Positions 34,210-43,091 of a stretch of 60,967 nt of DNA are shown in pieces. A program made the translations under genes and the position numbers. The first letter of the stretch is position 1. The number at the start of each line of letters is the position of its first letter. The notes under the pieces were generated by a model that worked only from the letters and a program-made list of their open reading frames with translations, had not been told where the DNA came from and searched no databases. Origin of the DNA: Mycolicibacter kumamotonensis (GTDB lineage Bacteria > Actinomycetota > Actinomycetes > Mycobacteriales > Mycobacteriaceae); the NCBI RefSeq assembly GCF_002086285.1, contig NZ_MVHU01000027.1, forward strand, positions 1 through 60,967, given 5' to 3'.

Positions 34210-34860
34210 TCACTCCGGCCAGCTGTTTGCCAGAATGGTCTCGACGAAATCGCCACGGACGAATGACGGATCGTAGTGCGCGAGCACGTCGGCGTTCACC
34301 GTGCCGAATGTGCTGTCCGGGCGGTGTCTGACGCCTTCGGTGAAGGCATGCAGGATACGGCGTTTGAAGTCGGGTCGCGGGTGCGCCACGGTCACCGCGG
34401 CAAGCTGATCCGCGGACAGATCGTCACGGCCGATGCCGAGGACATCGGTCTCGACGCCGGCAGTGACCAGCGCGATCTCCGGGTCGAGGAATTCCGGTAC
34501 CCCCAGGGTGGTGTGCAAAGCGATGCTCAACCACACCTTGCGGGCATCGGCTTGGTCGATGCCGCGCTCCAGCAGGAAATCCCGTGCCGCGTTCGCGCCG
34601 TCGACCTCGAAACGCAGGGCCGAGGTGCTGCGACGCGGCTCGGTCAGGCCCAGGTCGTGGAACATCGCCCCCACGTAGAGCAGTTCCAGGTCGGGAGCCA
34701 GCCCGCGGTGTTGCCCCTGTAGCGCGCCGAAGAAGAACACCCGGCGCGAATGGTGATACAGCAGATCGTCTTCGACGTCGCGGATGAACTCGGTGGCCTC
34801 CCGCACCAGCGCGGTGTCGGGGATCGACACCCCTGCAACGGTTTCCAATGCTGCGGTCAT
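34210..34860 (-). CDS. HD-domain hydrolase
   Basis: The 216-residue protein has the HD signature: His in LYHHSRRVFFFGAL, the His-Asp pair in YVGAMFHDLGLTE and later His/Asp in SIALHTTLGVPEF. HD proteins are metal-dependent phosphohydrolases or hydratases; this one resembles cyanamide-hydratase-like members. It is 32 nt downstream of the SDR gene in the same direction and converges on icl2 (3 bp apart). Confidence 0.8.
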   Translation of the reverse strand: MTAALETVAGVSIPDTALVREATEFIRDVEDDLLYHHSRRVFFFGALQGQHRGLAPDLELLYVGAMFHDLGLTEPRRSTSALRFEVDGANAARDFLLERGIDQADARKVWLSIALHTTLGVPEFLDPEIALVTAGVETDVLGIGRDDLSADQLAAVTVAHPRPDFKRRILHAFTEGVRHRPDSTFGTVNADVLAHYDPSFVRGDFVETILANSWPE

Positions 34861-34892
34861 TGATCCAGCTCCTTTCGGTTCGCTACGTGGGC

Positions 34893-35615
34893 TTATCCGG
34901 CGAGACTTCCGCCGCCGTCCGCCCGGATGATCTGCCCGGTGATGTACCCGGCGTCCTCGTCCAACAAGAAGCAGATCGCATGTGCGATCTCCTCCGGCCT
35001 ACCGACGCGATGCATCGGAATGTTCTGCAGGAAAACCTTTTCCCGCTCCGAGCCGACCGGGCTGCGCTCCCGGTACATTTCGGTCTCGGTGGGGCCGGGC
35101 GCCACCGCATTCACGGTGATACCCGTCTCGGCGAGTTCCCGCGCCCAGATCAGGGTGCAGGTTTCCAGCGCCGCCTTGGCCGCCGCATACGGCGTGCGCT
35201 CCGGGCTGCCCAACGTGGTCAGGCTCGTGACGTTGACGATGCGGCCCCATCCGCGGTCGACCATGCCCGGCAGTACGGCCTGGACCACCTGCACCGCGGT
35301 ACGCACGTTGAGGTCGTAGGTCTCAAACAGGTGATCGAGGTCGATCGATCCAATCCGGCCGAAGTGCGCGAAGCCCACGTTGTTGACCACCGCATCGACG
35401 GTGCCGCCGGCGAGGATCGCATCCAGCGTGCGCGCGGTGGCCGCACGGTCGGCCAAGTCCACCGGATAGAACGGCCCCGGAAAACTCGCGGGTGCGGTGC
35501 GGGCGATACCGATCGGCTCCACCCCCCGCGATGCCAGGCGGTCCACCACCGCCCGCCCGATTCCCTTGGAGGCGCCGGTGATCAACACCCGTCGGTCCGA
35601 CCTGCTCTCGGGCAT
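34893..35615 (-). CDS. Short-chain dehydrogenase/reductase, FabG-like
   Basis: The 240-residue protein has the NAD(P) motif TGASKGIGRAV, NNVGFAHFG, the catalytic Ser in NVTSLTTLG and Tyr-x-x-x-Lys in YAAAKAAL, and a classical C-terminus ITGQIIRADGGGSLAG. ATG 35615 has GAGGAG 5 nt upstream. It is likely cotranscribed with the HD gene downstream. Confidence 0.88.
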   Translation of the reverse strand: MPESRSDRRVLITGASKGIGRAVVDRLASRGVEPIGIARTAPASFPGPFYPVDLADRAATARTLDAILAGGTVDAVVNNVGFAHFGRIGSIDLDHLFETYDLNVRTAVQVVQAVLPGMVDRGWGRIVNVTSLTTLGSPERTPYAAAKAALETCTLIWARELAETGITVNAVAPGPTETEMYRERSPVGSEREKVFLQNIPMHRVGRPEEIAHAICFLLDEDAGYITGQIIRADGGGSLAG

Positions 35616-35731
35616 CTGTTCTCCTCTCAACAACACTTCGATCCGATTCTGGTCGCCCAATCGGCGATCCAGCCATGGCAGATGCGCCGTAGTTCCCACA
35701 GCTTGCGACGCTGGGCTGCGATGAACAGCGC

Positions 35732-35767
35732 ACGGCCCAGGCGGTAGGTTCCTACCGCCTGGGCCGT
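35732..35767 (-). terminator. Perfect 17-bp hairpin downstream of the repeat-protein gene
   Basis: ACGGCCCAGGCGGTAGG (35732-35748), a TT loop, and its exact complement (35751-35767) form a very stable hairpin 17 bp after the stop of the leftward repeat-protein gene. No T-tract follows. It also separates that gene from the SDR/HD unit. Confidence 0.6.
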
Positions 35768-35784
35768 GGTGACGACTGGACTGC

Positions 35785-37593
35785 CTAAATGTCCAGACCG
35801 AGGAACGCATCCCCGGGGTCCAGCAGCGCGGAGGCGTCGAAGACGCCGAACAGTGCGCTGAGGTCCACGTTCCCCAATGGCGTCACCAAGATGTCGGTAA
35901 CGGTGCCCTCGGCGCCGTCCAGACCCGGGATTGCGGTGTAGACGTTGGCGAAACCGCCGCCGAAGTTGAGCACGTCATACACCGAGCCGAGCGCGGGCAA
36001 GTCCGCTGTGTCCACGCCGGTGGCGGCGGTGACGCCGTCGACGGTGAACGCGGTGTTGGTCAGGCCCAGCAGCTGCGTCACGGTCTCCGCGGTGTGCACA
36101 CTGCCGAGCTGTTCGGCATCGGAACCGGTTCCGTCGTAGACGTGGAAGCTCTGCTGTGCCAGCTGTAGCAGGATCGAGGTGCCGGGGAAGGTGGCGACAC
36201 CGCCGCCGATATTGAGCAGCGGTGGTGCTCCGATGGTCTGGAAGACCGGGGTGTAGCCCTCGGTCGCGTTAGCCCCGGCCCCGGTGAACGGATCGAAGGT
36301 GGTGTCGCCGATGCTGAAAGCATCCTTGCCGATTGCCGTTTCGGCCAACCCGGTGAACGCATCGCCGGGGTTCAGCGGCTCCGCCACATCGATACTGCCG
36401 AACAACGCGCTCAAATCCATACTCCCCATCGGTGTGATCAGGGTGTCGGTGACGACACCGTCTGGTCCCGGGGTGGCGGTGTAGACGTTCGTGAATCCGC
36501 CGCCGAAATTGACCGAGTCATACACGGTGCCCACCGCCGGCAGGTCGTCGCCTTCTCCACCAGTGACCATCAGCTGCGTGTTGGTCATCCCCAACAGGTT
36601 CGTCACGTGCTCAGAGGTGGTGATGGTGCCGACCTGCGTGACCGCATCACCGGAACCGCTATAGACGTCGAAACTCTGCGGAGCCAAGATGATTCCGCCG
36701 TGTGTGGCATCCCCGATCGAAGCGCCCCCGATATTCAGGAACGGCGCGACTCCGGTCAGTGCTGCGACCGGAGCGAAGCCCTCCGTGATGGAGCCGCCGG
36801 TTTGGGTGAACGGGTCGAGGGTGAACCCGTCGATCGCAAAGGCGTCTTCGCCCCCGCCGGCGGCACCGGCTTGCAGCTCGGCGAATGCGTCGCCGGGCTG
36901 CAGCGGAGTCGCAGCATCGATACCGCCGAACAACGGGGTCAGATCCATGTTTCCGAATGGCGTCACGAACGTGTCGGTGACGGTGTCCGGTTCATCGTCG
37001 GCGCCCACGACGGCGGTGTAGACGTTCGCGAAGCCACCACCGAGGTTGAATACGTCGTAGACCGATCCCACCGTCGGTAAGGGCACATCGGTCGCCGGCG
37101 GCGCGCCGACGACGGTGAACTGGGTATTGGTGAAGCCCGCCAGATTCGCCACCACCACACTGGTGTTGATGCTGCCGAGGTCGGTGCCGTCGGCAGCGTT
37201 GAACACCTCGAATTCCTGCCCGGCCATTGGCCCGCCGAGCGCGAATCCCCCACCCAGAGTCAATAGGGGCGGAGCGCTGGTGAGCGGGTGAACGAGGGCG
37301 TAGCCCTCCTCGTTCCCGTTGACCGGGTCGAAGGTGAAACCGCCGATCGTGAACGCATCGGCTCCCGTCGCAGTGGGAACGACAGGGCCCGGGTCGTCGG
37401 CCAAGGCCGCAGCCCCGACGTTGAACCGGTCCGCGGTCAGCGCCACATCCCGGCGAATCTGCGCGATGTCGGGCGCGGGTACGGGGCCTACGACGACGCT
37501 CGCGCTGGCGGCCGCGGCGCCGGCGGCGACGCACAGCCGGACCCGGGCGGCGGACCCCCCTGCGGTTCCACCCGGGTGACAGGACAATTGCAT
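35785..37593 (-). CDS. Exported protein of three long tandem repeats
   Basis: The 602-residue protein has a signal-like start (residues about 15-40, Ala-rich) and then three copies of a 165-175 residue unit, at about 79-240, 250-416 and 424-602. Each begins DAF-x-I and F/L-DPF, contains LNIGG, a VYDVxNFGGGFANVYTA block, and closes with a MDLSALFG-like and PGDAF motif. The protein is acidic and Gly-rich. It is probably cell-surface and may fold as repeated beta-domains; no family is recognised. GAGGAG precedes ATG 37593. It is divergent from an AraC regulator. Confidence 0.8.
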   Translation of the reverse strand: MQLSCHPGGTAGGSAARVRLCVAAGAAAASASVVVGPVPAPDIAQIRRDVALTADRFNVGAAALADDPGPVVPTATGADAFTIGGFTFDPVNGNEEGYALVHPLTSAPPLLTLGGGFALGGPMAGQEFEVFNAADGTDLGSINTSVVVANLAGFTNTQFTVVGAPPATDVPLPTVGSVYDVFNLGGGFANVYTAVVGADDEPDTVTDTFVTPFGNMDLTPLFGGIDAATPLQPGDAFAELQAGAAGGGEDAFAIDGFTLDPFTQTGGSITEGFAPVAALTGVAPFLNIGGASIGDATHGGIILAPQSFDVYSGSGDAVTQVGTITTSEHVTNLLGMTNTQLMVTGGEGDDLPAVGTVYDSVNFGGGFTNVYTATPGPDGVVTDTLITPMGSMDLSALFGSIDVAEPLNPGDAFTGLAETAIGKDAFSIGDTTFDPFTGAGANATEGYTPVFQTIGAPPLLNIGGGVATFPGTSILLQLAQQSFHVYDGTGSDAEQLGSVHTAETVTQLLGLTNTAFTVDGVTAATGVDTADLPALGSVYDVLNFGGGFANVYTAIPGLDGAEGTVTDILVTPLGNVDLSALFGVFDASALLDPGDAFLGLDI

Positions 37594-37825
37594 GACTTCT
37601 CCTCTGCTGAACGTGGTTACGTCGGTACGGCACCGAGCGCCGCGACCGCCCCGTGGTCTTACCAAAGCGGCGAAGCCAAGGCGTGTCCGCGATGAGCGGC
37701 ATGTACACCAGACGCTCGTCGGCGTCGTCGCGCCGATGTCACGGCCCGCGATGTCAGCTATTGTGGGAAAGTTGTCACATCGACCACTGCGCTTGAGTTG
37801 CACCGAAGCCGACACTGCTGTGGTG

Positions 37826-38779
37826 ATGTCGCGCTACGCGCGGGCTTCCTCGATGATTGCGGTACCCGAGGCGATAGCACGCGGATTGGGGTTCGCCCCG
37901 CAACGCTGCCTTGCCACGCCGGACGGGTCGTTGTCGGCGGCGATCTGGCGGTTCCGGGACCGGCCGTCCTACGAACTGAGCCGCACCGCAGACAGGTACA
38001 CCGACGTCATCGCGATGCCGATCAGCGGACACCACCACCACACCTACTTCGGCAACGGCCGGCTGAGATGGAGTCGCCCGCATCCGGTATTTCACATGAA
38101 CATGGTCGTGGCCGGAGAACAACCGCGCGCAGTGTTCACCTCGGACCGGCCGTTCACCTATCTACATGTCTACGTGCGGCACGAGATGATCGAGCGGCTG
38201 GCCGTCGAAAGCGGCCTGCTGGCAATGGGCGAGCCGGTCACCCTCGTCGACCCGATGTGTTCACACGATCCGTTCGTCGAATTGGTCTTTCGGCAGATCC
38301 TCCGGGAAATGTCCTGTGGCGACAGGGTTTCCCGGACGATGCTGAGCGCACTCGGTCAACAACTGGTGACCGGTCTGTTGCGGCGGCATTCGAGTGTCAC
38401 TGGAACACAGCTGCAGTCGCCGAAATCAGGTGGTGCCTACCGTGATTGGCGGCTACACCGTGCGATCGAATACCTCGAGGCCCACCTCGCCGATGAGCTT
38501 GATCTTGGCGAGATCGCCGCGTCGGTAGGCCTCTCGGTGACACGCCTTGCGGCGCTTTTTCGGGAAGCCACCGGCGAGCCACCGCGCCGCTGGTTAATGC
38601 ACCGCCGCTTCGCGCGGGCGTGTGAACTGCTGGCGACCTCGTCGCTGAGTGTCACCGAGATCGCTCATCGATGCGGGTTCGCCAGCTCCCAACATCTCGC
38701 CACGGTGATGCGACGGCGGCACGCCACTACCCCGAGCGACTACCGGAGGCGAGTACTGGGCGCACAGCTACAACCATGA
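37826..38779 (+). CDS. AraC-family transcriptional regulator
   Basis: From ATG 37826 the protein has 317 residues: an N-terminal cupin-like ligand domain (YTDVIAMPISGHHHHTYFG) and a C-terminal double helix-turn-helix (LDLGEIAASVGLSVTRLAAL and VTEIAHRCGFASSQHLATVM, then PSDYRR). Starts at 37736 and 37751 are also open. It is divergent from the tandem-repeat protein gene and may control it. Confidence 0.82.
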   Translation: MSRYARASSMIAVPEAIARGLGFAPQRCLATPDGSLSAAIWRFRDRPSYELSRTADRYTDVIAMPISGHHHHTYFGNGRLRWSRPHPVFHMNMVVAGEQPRAVFTSDRPFTYLHVYVRHEMIERLAVESGLLAMGEPVTLVDPMCSHDPFVELVFRQILREMSCGDRVSRTMLSALGQQLVTGLLRRHSSVTGTQLQSPKSGGAYRDWRLHRAIEYLEAHLADELDLGEIAASVGLSVTRLAALFREATGEPPRRWLMHRRFARACELLATSSLSVTEIAHRCGFASSQHLATVMRRRHATTPSDYRRRVLGAQLQP

Positions 38780-38918
38780 CACCGAAACCGGGATCGTGTC
38801 GCTATCTGTGGGATGCACGGCGGCAATGACCCTGGGGTCCGGAGCGCGGTCACAGCAGACTGACCTTGGTTGAGCGGAGGTCGCTGATGCCCTTGGGTAG
38901 GTGTGAGGGGTGTTTTCG

Positions 38919-39917
38919 GTGAGCAGAACGGTGGTGCTCGTCGTCTTCGACGGCGTGAAACTTCTCGATGTCGCGGGCCCGGCCGAGGTGTTCGCCGAAG
39001 CCAACAGGTTCGGCGCGTCGTACCAACTGAAAGTCGCGTCGGTGGACGGTCGGGCGGTGCGGACCTCGATCGGGATCCCGTTCACGGTCACCGACCGGAT
39101 TTCGGCACTGGAGTCTGTCGACACGGTGATGGTCGCCGGTGGCGATGCGCTGGTCGGCCGGCCCATAGATCCGGCGCTTGTCCACGCACTCACATCCGTC
39201 GCCACCCGCACCCGCCGTCTCACGTCGGTGTGTACGGGCGCGTTCATCCTGGCCCGGGCCGGCCTGCTCAGGGGACGTCGCGCGACCACCCATTGGCGCC
39301 ACACCGGGCGGCTGGCCCGCGCGTTCCCCGACATCGATGTCGAACCGGATGCGATCTTCGTCCGTGACGGCGACGTCTTCACCTCGGCGGGAGTGTCGTC
39401 GGGCATCGACCTGGCGCTGGCCCTCGTCGAGCAGGATTTCGGTACCGAACTGGCCCGTCAAGTAGCCCGCACTCTGGTGGTGTACCTCAAACGTGCTGGC
39501 GGGCAATCACAATTCTCGGTCCTCGTGGAAAGCGATCCACCACCGGGATCGGCGCTACGCGGTGTTCTCGATTCGATCGCGGCTGATCCCGGTGCCGACC
39601 ACAGCGTGAAAGCCCTTGCCGCACGGGCATCGATGAGCACACGGCAGCTCACCCGACTGTTTCATGCGGAACTGGGAATCACCCCGGCCCGCTACGTCGA
39701 AACGATCCGGATCGACATCGCCCGGGCAGCACTCGACGCGGGTCACAGCGTCACCGACACGGCGCGGCTGGCAGGCTTCGGCAGCACCGAGACGCTGCGT
39801 CGGGTCTTCGCCAGCCACCTCGGCATCTCGCCGAAGGCTTACCGAGACCGATTCCGCACCACCGGGTCCCACCGACCCGTCGGACCCGGTGCCGCGCACT
39901 CGGGTGAAGGCGGCTAA
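38919..39917 (+). CDS. GlxA-type AraC regulator with DJ-1/PfpI-like domain
   Basis: The 332-residue protein joins an N-terminal class I amidotransferase-like domain (VVLVVFDGVKLLDVAGPAEV, nucleophile elbow TSVCTGAFILARAG) to an AraC DNA-binding domain (VKALAARASMSTRQLTRLF, VTDTARLAGFGSTETLRRVF). GTG 38919 has GAGGGG about 7 nt upstream; GTG 38910 is less likely. It overlaps the convergent epimerase gene by 4 bp. Confidence 0.85.
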   Translation: MSRTVVLVVFDGVKLLDVAGPAEVFAEANRFGASYQLKVASVDGRAVRTSIGIPFTVTDRISALESVDTVMVAGGDALVGRPIDPALVHALTSVATRTRRLTSVCTGAFILARAGLLRGRRATTHWRHTGRLARAFPDIDVEPDAIFVRDGDVFTSAGVSSGIDLALALVEQDFGTELARQVARTLVVYLKRAGGQSQFSVLVESDPPPGSALRGVLDSIAADPGADHSVKALAARASMSTRQLTRLFHAELGITPARYVETIRIDIARAALDAGHSVTDTARLAGFGSTETLRRVFASHLGISPKAYRDRFRTTGSHRPVGPGAAHSGEGG

Positions 39918-40900
39918 GCCCGAATCGCGGCGACCGTGTCGGCCAGTGTTTCCCGCGGATCACGAAACACCACGCCGAGGTCGCGTTCGGCCGGCGAATC
40001 ATCGGACGCCGGCATCTGGGTGTAGTACTGCATGCCCGCCGCGGTGAGCGGCGTGCTGATCGGCAGCACCCGCTCGGCCTGATCCAGCAGGCGCCCCACC
40101 CAGCGCAACGCGACATCCGGCAGCGGCGCGGCAAGCATGGCCGAGCCGGACACCGTCGCGAAAAGGCTCGCCAGCTGCCGCGCCGGCACCCGGTGGCCAC
40201 CGGCCATGTAGCGGCGCGGGCCGCGGCCGGGTTCCAGCAGTGCGACGTGCAATGCCGCCAGGTCGCGCACGTCGACGATCAGCCATGCGGCGCTGCGGCC
40301 AGGAATCACCCGCATCTGCAGCGCGGCCCGTACGCCTTCGCCGGCTTCGCCGAACCGGTCGCCGACCGGCGGACCGAGCACCATGCCCGGATAGGTGATG
40401 TCCACCGGGAAGCCGGCTTCCTGCAGGCCGCGCACGTAGCGCTCCTCGCGTGCCTTGGACCGGCCATAGCCGTCGGAGCCGCCGGCCACCGGCAGGTCGG
40501 CACGCAGCGTGCCGAGCCCGGGCCGAAACAGCGCGGTGAAGCTGGAGACGTGGATGATCGGGTCTAAGCCCAATTCGACGGCGCCGCCGAGCACGTGGCG
40601 GGCGCCATCGGAATTGGTGGCCATCATCTGCTCGTTCTGGCGCGGATCGGTGGCGACCAGCGCGGCCGCATGAACGACGGCATCGCAGCCCTCCAGCGCG
40701 CGCCGCACCGAGTCGGCGTCGGTGATGTCGCCGACGACGTAGTCCGACACGTCGACACCGAGCCGTTCGACGCTGGTGTGCAGACCGGCGGGTTTGCGAA
40801 CCAGGAAGCGCACCCGGTGCCCGGCGTCACTGATCGCCTTCGCGGTCCAGCCGCCGACGAATCCGGTTCCTCCGGTGATCAGCACCCGCATTGCAGCCAT
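39914..40900 (-). CDS. NAD-dependent epimerase/dehydratase (extended SDR)
   Basis: The 328-residue protein has MRVLITGGTGFVGGWTAKAI, AAALVATDP, the YxxxK motif in YGRSKAREERYV and a C-terminal domain typical of dihydroflavonol reductase-like or 3-beta-HSD-like SDRs. ATG 40900 or 40891 may start it. Ends in the convergent GlxA gene. Confidence 0.85.
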   Translation of the reverse strand: MAAMRVLITGGTGFVGGWTAKAISDAGHRVRFLVRKPAGLHTSVERLGVDVSDYVVGDITDADSVRRALEGCDAVVHAAALVATDPRQNEQMMATNSDGARHVLGGAVELGLDPIIHVSSFTALFRPGLGTLRADLPVAGGSDGYGRSKAREERYVRGLQEAGFPVDITYPGMVLGPPVGDRFGEAGEGVRAALQMRVIPGRSAAWLIVDVRDLAALHVALLEPGRGPRRYMAGGHRVPARQLASLFATVSGSAMLAAPLPDVALRWVGRLLDQAERVLPISTPLTAAGMQYYTQMPASDDSPAERDLGVVFRDPRETLADTVAAIRA

Positions 40901-40940
40901 CCACCGATTCTGCTACGGCTCGGGCCCCGACCGGGGCGGG

Positions 40941-41654
40941 TCAGGTCCGCTTGGGCAGCTGGCCGGCGATCAGCGGCACGATCTTGTCCGCCATGTAGGC
41001 GTGCCCGGCGTCGGTGGGATGCACCCCGTCGGGACCGATCAGTTCCGGCCGGCCGACGAACCAGCGTTCGGCCAGCGGGTCGACGAATTCCGCCCCGACG
41101 ACCCGTGCCTCGGCGCTGAGGATGTCGCGGATGCGCCACACGTTTGCGGGCACGTCGGCGGTGGGCCACGGCGGCCCGATCACCAGCATCCGGGCCGACG
41201 GGGTGGTGCGCCGGGCCAGGCTCAGGGTGTCGGCGACCAACCGGGTCAGCTCGCCCGGCTCGACATCCTGGTCGTTGCGGGAGCCGAAGAACACCACCAG
41301 CGCGTCGTCGGGCTGCACGGCTCGGGCGGTGAGATCCCCGAACAGTCCGCCGCGGTTGCCGCGCACGGCATAGCCGGCGCCACCCTCGGCCGCCACGTCG
41401 GCGCTGACGTAGATCCCGCGGCCGGCCAGGGTCTGCCAGGCCCGCGCGGTCCAGTTCGCCGCGCCGCGACCGGTGTCTTCAAACCCCGCGGTGTAGGAGT
41501 CGCCGATCACCGCGACCCGGTTCGGCGAAGCGCTCAGCGGCACAGTCTGGAAGTGGCGGGCCGAATCGTGGCCACGGGCCAGGTAACCGGTTCCCCCCAC
41601 GACTGCGGCGACGACGGCCACCAACGAGACCGCACATGTCATCACCCGACTCAC
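40941..41654 (-). CDS. SGNH/GDSL hydrolase, membrane-anchored (Rv0518-like)
   Basis: The 237-residue protein has an N-terminal hydrophobic anchor (CAVSLVAVVAAVVGG) and the SGNH blocks: Ser53 in GDSYTAG, Gly in GGAGYA, Asn in FFGSRND, and Asp/His in DGVHPTDAGH. It is likely an esterase acting outside the membrane. It follows the acyltransferase gene by 48 nt, the pairing also seen as Rv0517-Rv0518 in M. tuberculosis, suggesting acylation and deacylation of one envelope glycan. Confidence 0.82.
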   Translation of the reverse strand: MSRVMTCAVSLVAVVAAVVGGTGYLARGHDSARHFQTVPLSASPNRVAVIGDSYTAGFEDTGRGAANWTARAWQTLAGRGIYVSADVAAEGGAGYAVRGNRGGLFGDLTARAVQPDDALVVFFGSRNDQDVEPGELTRLVADTLSLARRTTPSARMLVIGPPWPTADVPANVWRIRDILSAEARVVGAEFVDPLAERWFVGRPELIGPDGVHPTDAGHAYMADKIVPLIAGQLPKRT

Positions 41655-41702
41655 AGCCCACCTCCCCGATCGGCAGCGCGCACGTCAGCCGCGGTCAGCC
41701 CG

Positions 41703-42938
41703 TCAGGACACACTGACCGGAACTGCGGCGGCGCGCTTATCGAGGATCTCATCCACGGATTCGACGGCCAACGGGTCCTCCGCGGGCGTCACCTGCGGTG
41801 TCTCGGGCCTAGCACCGATCATCCTGCGCATCCAGCGCCGACCCGGCTCCTCGATGCCGTGGAACAGCAGCACCGACAACGCCGTCGCCGCCGCCAACAG
41901 TGCACATACCGTCCACTTTGCCGCGGTCGCCCCTTCGTCCAGCATGATCTCGAATTGTATTGCGGCCCAGTTCCACGCCGTGTGCACCAGCTCGTGAACC
42001 ATGTACAGACAGAACGAGATCTGTCCTCCGTACACCATCAGCCGCGTCGACAGCAGCGCGGGCAGGCTGCCGGTTCCGACCGCCAGGGCCATCACCAGCG
42101 GCACGAACAGCACGTCGACCAGGCCGCCGCTGTCGTAGAGCCCGGAGATCGGATGGGCATCGAAGTAGTACAGGATGGCGACGGTCGCGGCGATGAGCAG
42201 CGCAGAGCAGTATCCGGCGGCGCGGCGCCCCCGGTCGCTCAGTCCAAGCTTGCGCACGGAAGCGCAGGCCAGCGCGCCCGCGGTGAACTGCATGACGATG
42301 CGCGGCAACCAACTCCACGGCGTGTAGAACTGGCCGGTGGCCAGCAATAACAACAGCGGCGGCAGCGAGGCGATGATCGCCAGGGCGGCCAGACCACGCG
42401 CCGAGGTAGCCCGCATCATCCGGTAGACCACCAGGATCAACCCACCGAACAGCAGGTAGGCCAGCCATTCGGCGCTGATCGACCAGGCCGGCCCATCCCA
42501 ACTCGACCCGTCGAAGAACGGCTCGAACCACAACTGCACCAGCAGAACCTGGCGCACATAGCTGGTCGCGGTCAGCCTGCTGAGGTCCTCGGTGGGGACA
42601 TGGCCCACGTGCAGGGTGAAGATCACCCACAGCAGCGCCAGGTGCAGCGTGACCAGGTAGATCGGCCACACCCGGGCCAGCCGCAACCACAGGAAATGCA
42701 GGGTAGCCCGCGCCGAGAACGACTCCCCCATCCGTTCCAGATAGTTCCAGGTCAGCACGAATCCGCTGAGAATGAAGAACAGGTCGACGCCCTGGGCCCC
42801 GCGGTCGAGCACCGGGGCCAGCGCGTCGCTGAATGCCGGCGACGCCAGCCGCAGCAGCGGCCGGAAATGAAAGAGCACCACCCACACCGCAGCGATGATG
42901 CGGAGCCCGGTGAGGGCTTTGATCTCTCCGCTGCGCAC
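41703..42938 (-). CDS. Acyltransferase 3 family membrane protein (OafA-like, Rv0517-like)
   Basis: The 411-residue protein has about ten membrane helices and the family's LTGLRIIAAVWVVLFHF, FFILSGFVLTWNYL and GPAWSISAEWLAYL. It O-acylates envelope carbohydrates. GTG 42938 places the start just before EIKALTGLRI; the upstream frame lacks protein character. The C-terminal tail (GARPETPQVTPAEDP) is cytosolic. Operon with the SGNH hydrolase. Confidence 0.85.
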   Translation of the reverse strand: MRSGEIKALTGLRIIAAVWVVLFHFRPLLRLASPAFSDALAPVLDRGAQGVDLFFILSGFVLTWNYLERMGESFSARATLHFLWLRLARVWPIYLVTLHLALLWVIFTLHVGHVPTEDLSRLTATSYVRQVLLVQLWFEPFFDGSSWDGPAWSISAEWLAYLLFGGLILVVYRMMRATSARGLAALAIIASLPPLLLLLATGQFYTPWSWLPRIVMQFTAGALACASVRKLGLSDRGRRAAGYCSALLIAATVAILYYFDAHPISGLYDSGGLVDVLFVPLVMALAVGTGSLPALLSTRLMVYGGQISFCLYMVHELVHTAWNWAAIQFEIMLDEGATAAKWTVCALLAAATALSVLLFHGIEEPGRRWMRRMIGARPETPQVTPAEDPLAVESVDEILDKRAAAVPVSVS

Positions 42939-43091
42939 AACACTCTTTCGCCGGTGGGCTCTGCTGTCTCGGCCGCCGAGGGTGCGGGGTGACCGGCAGC
43001 CATCGCAGACTAGCAGCGGCGTTGTCCGCGGTGAAGTTGTCGACCGGGTGCGTCTGCCGGATATTTGCCGACCGTTGTGAATACTGAAGCG

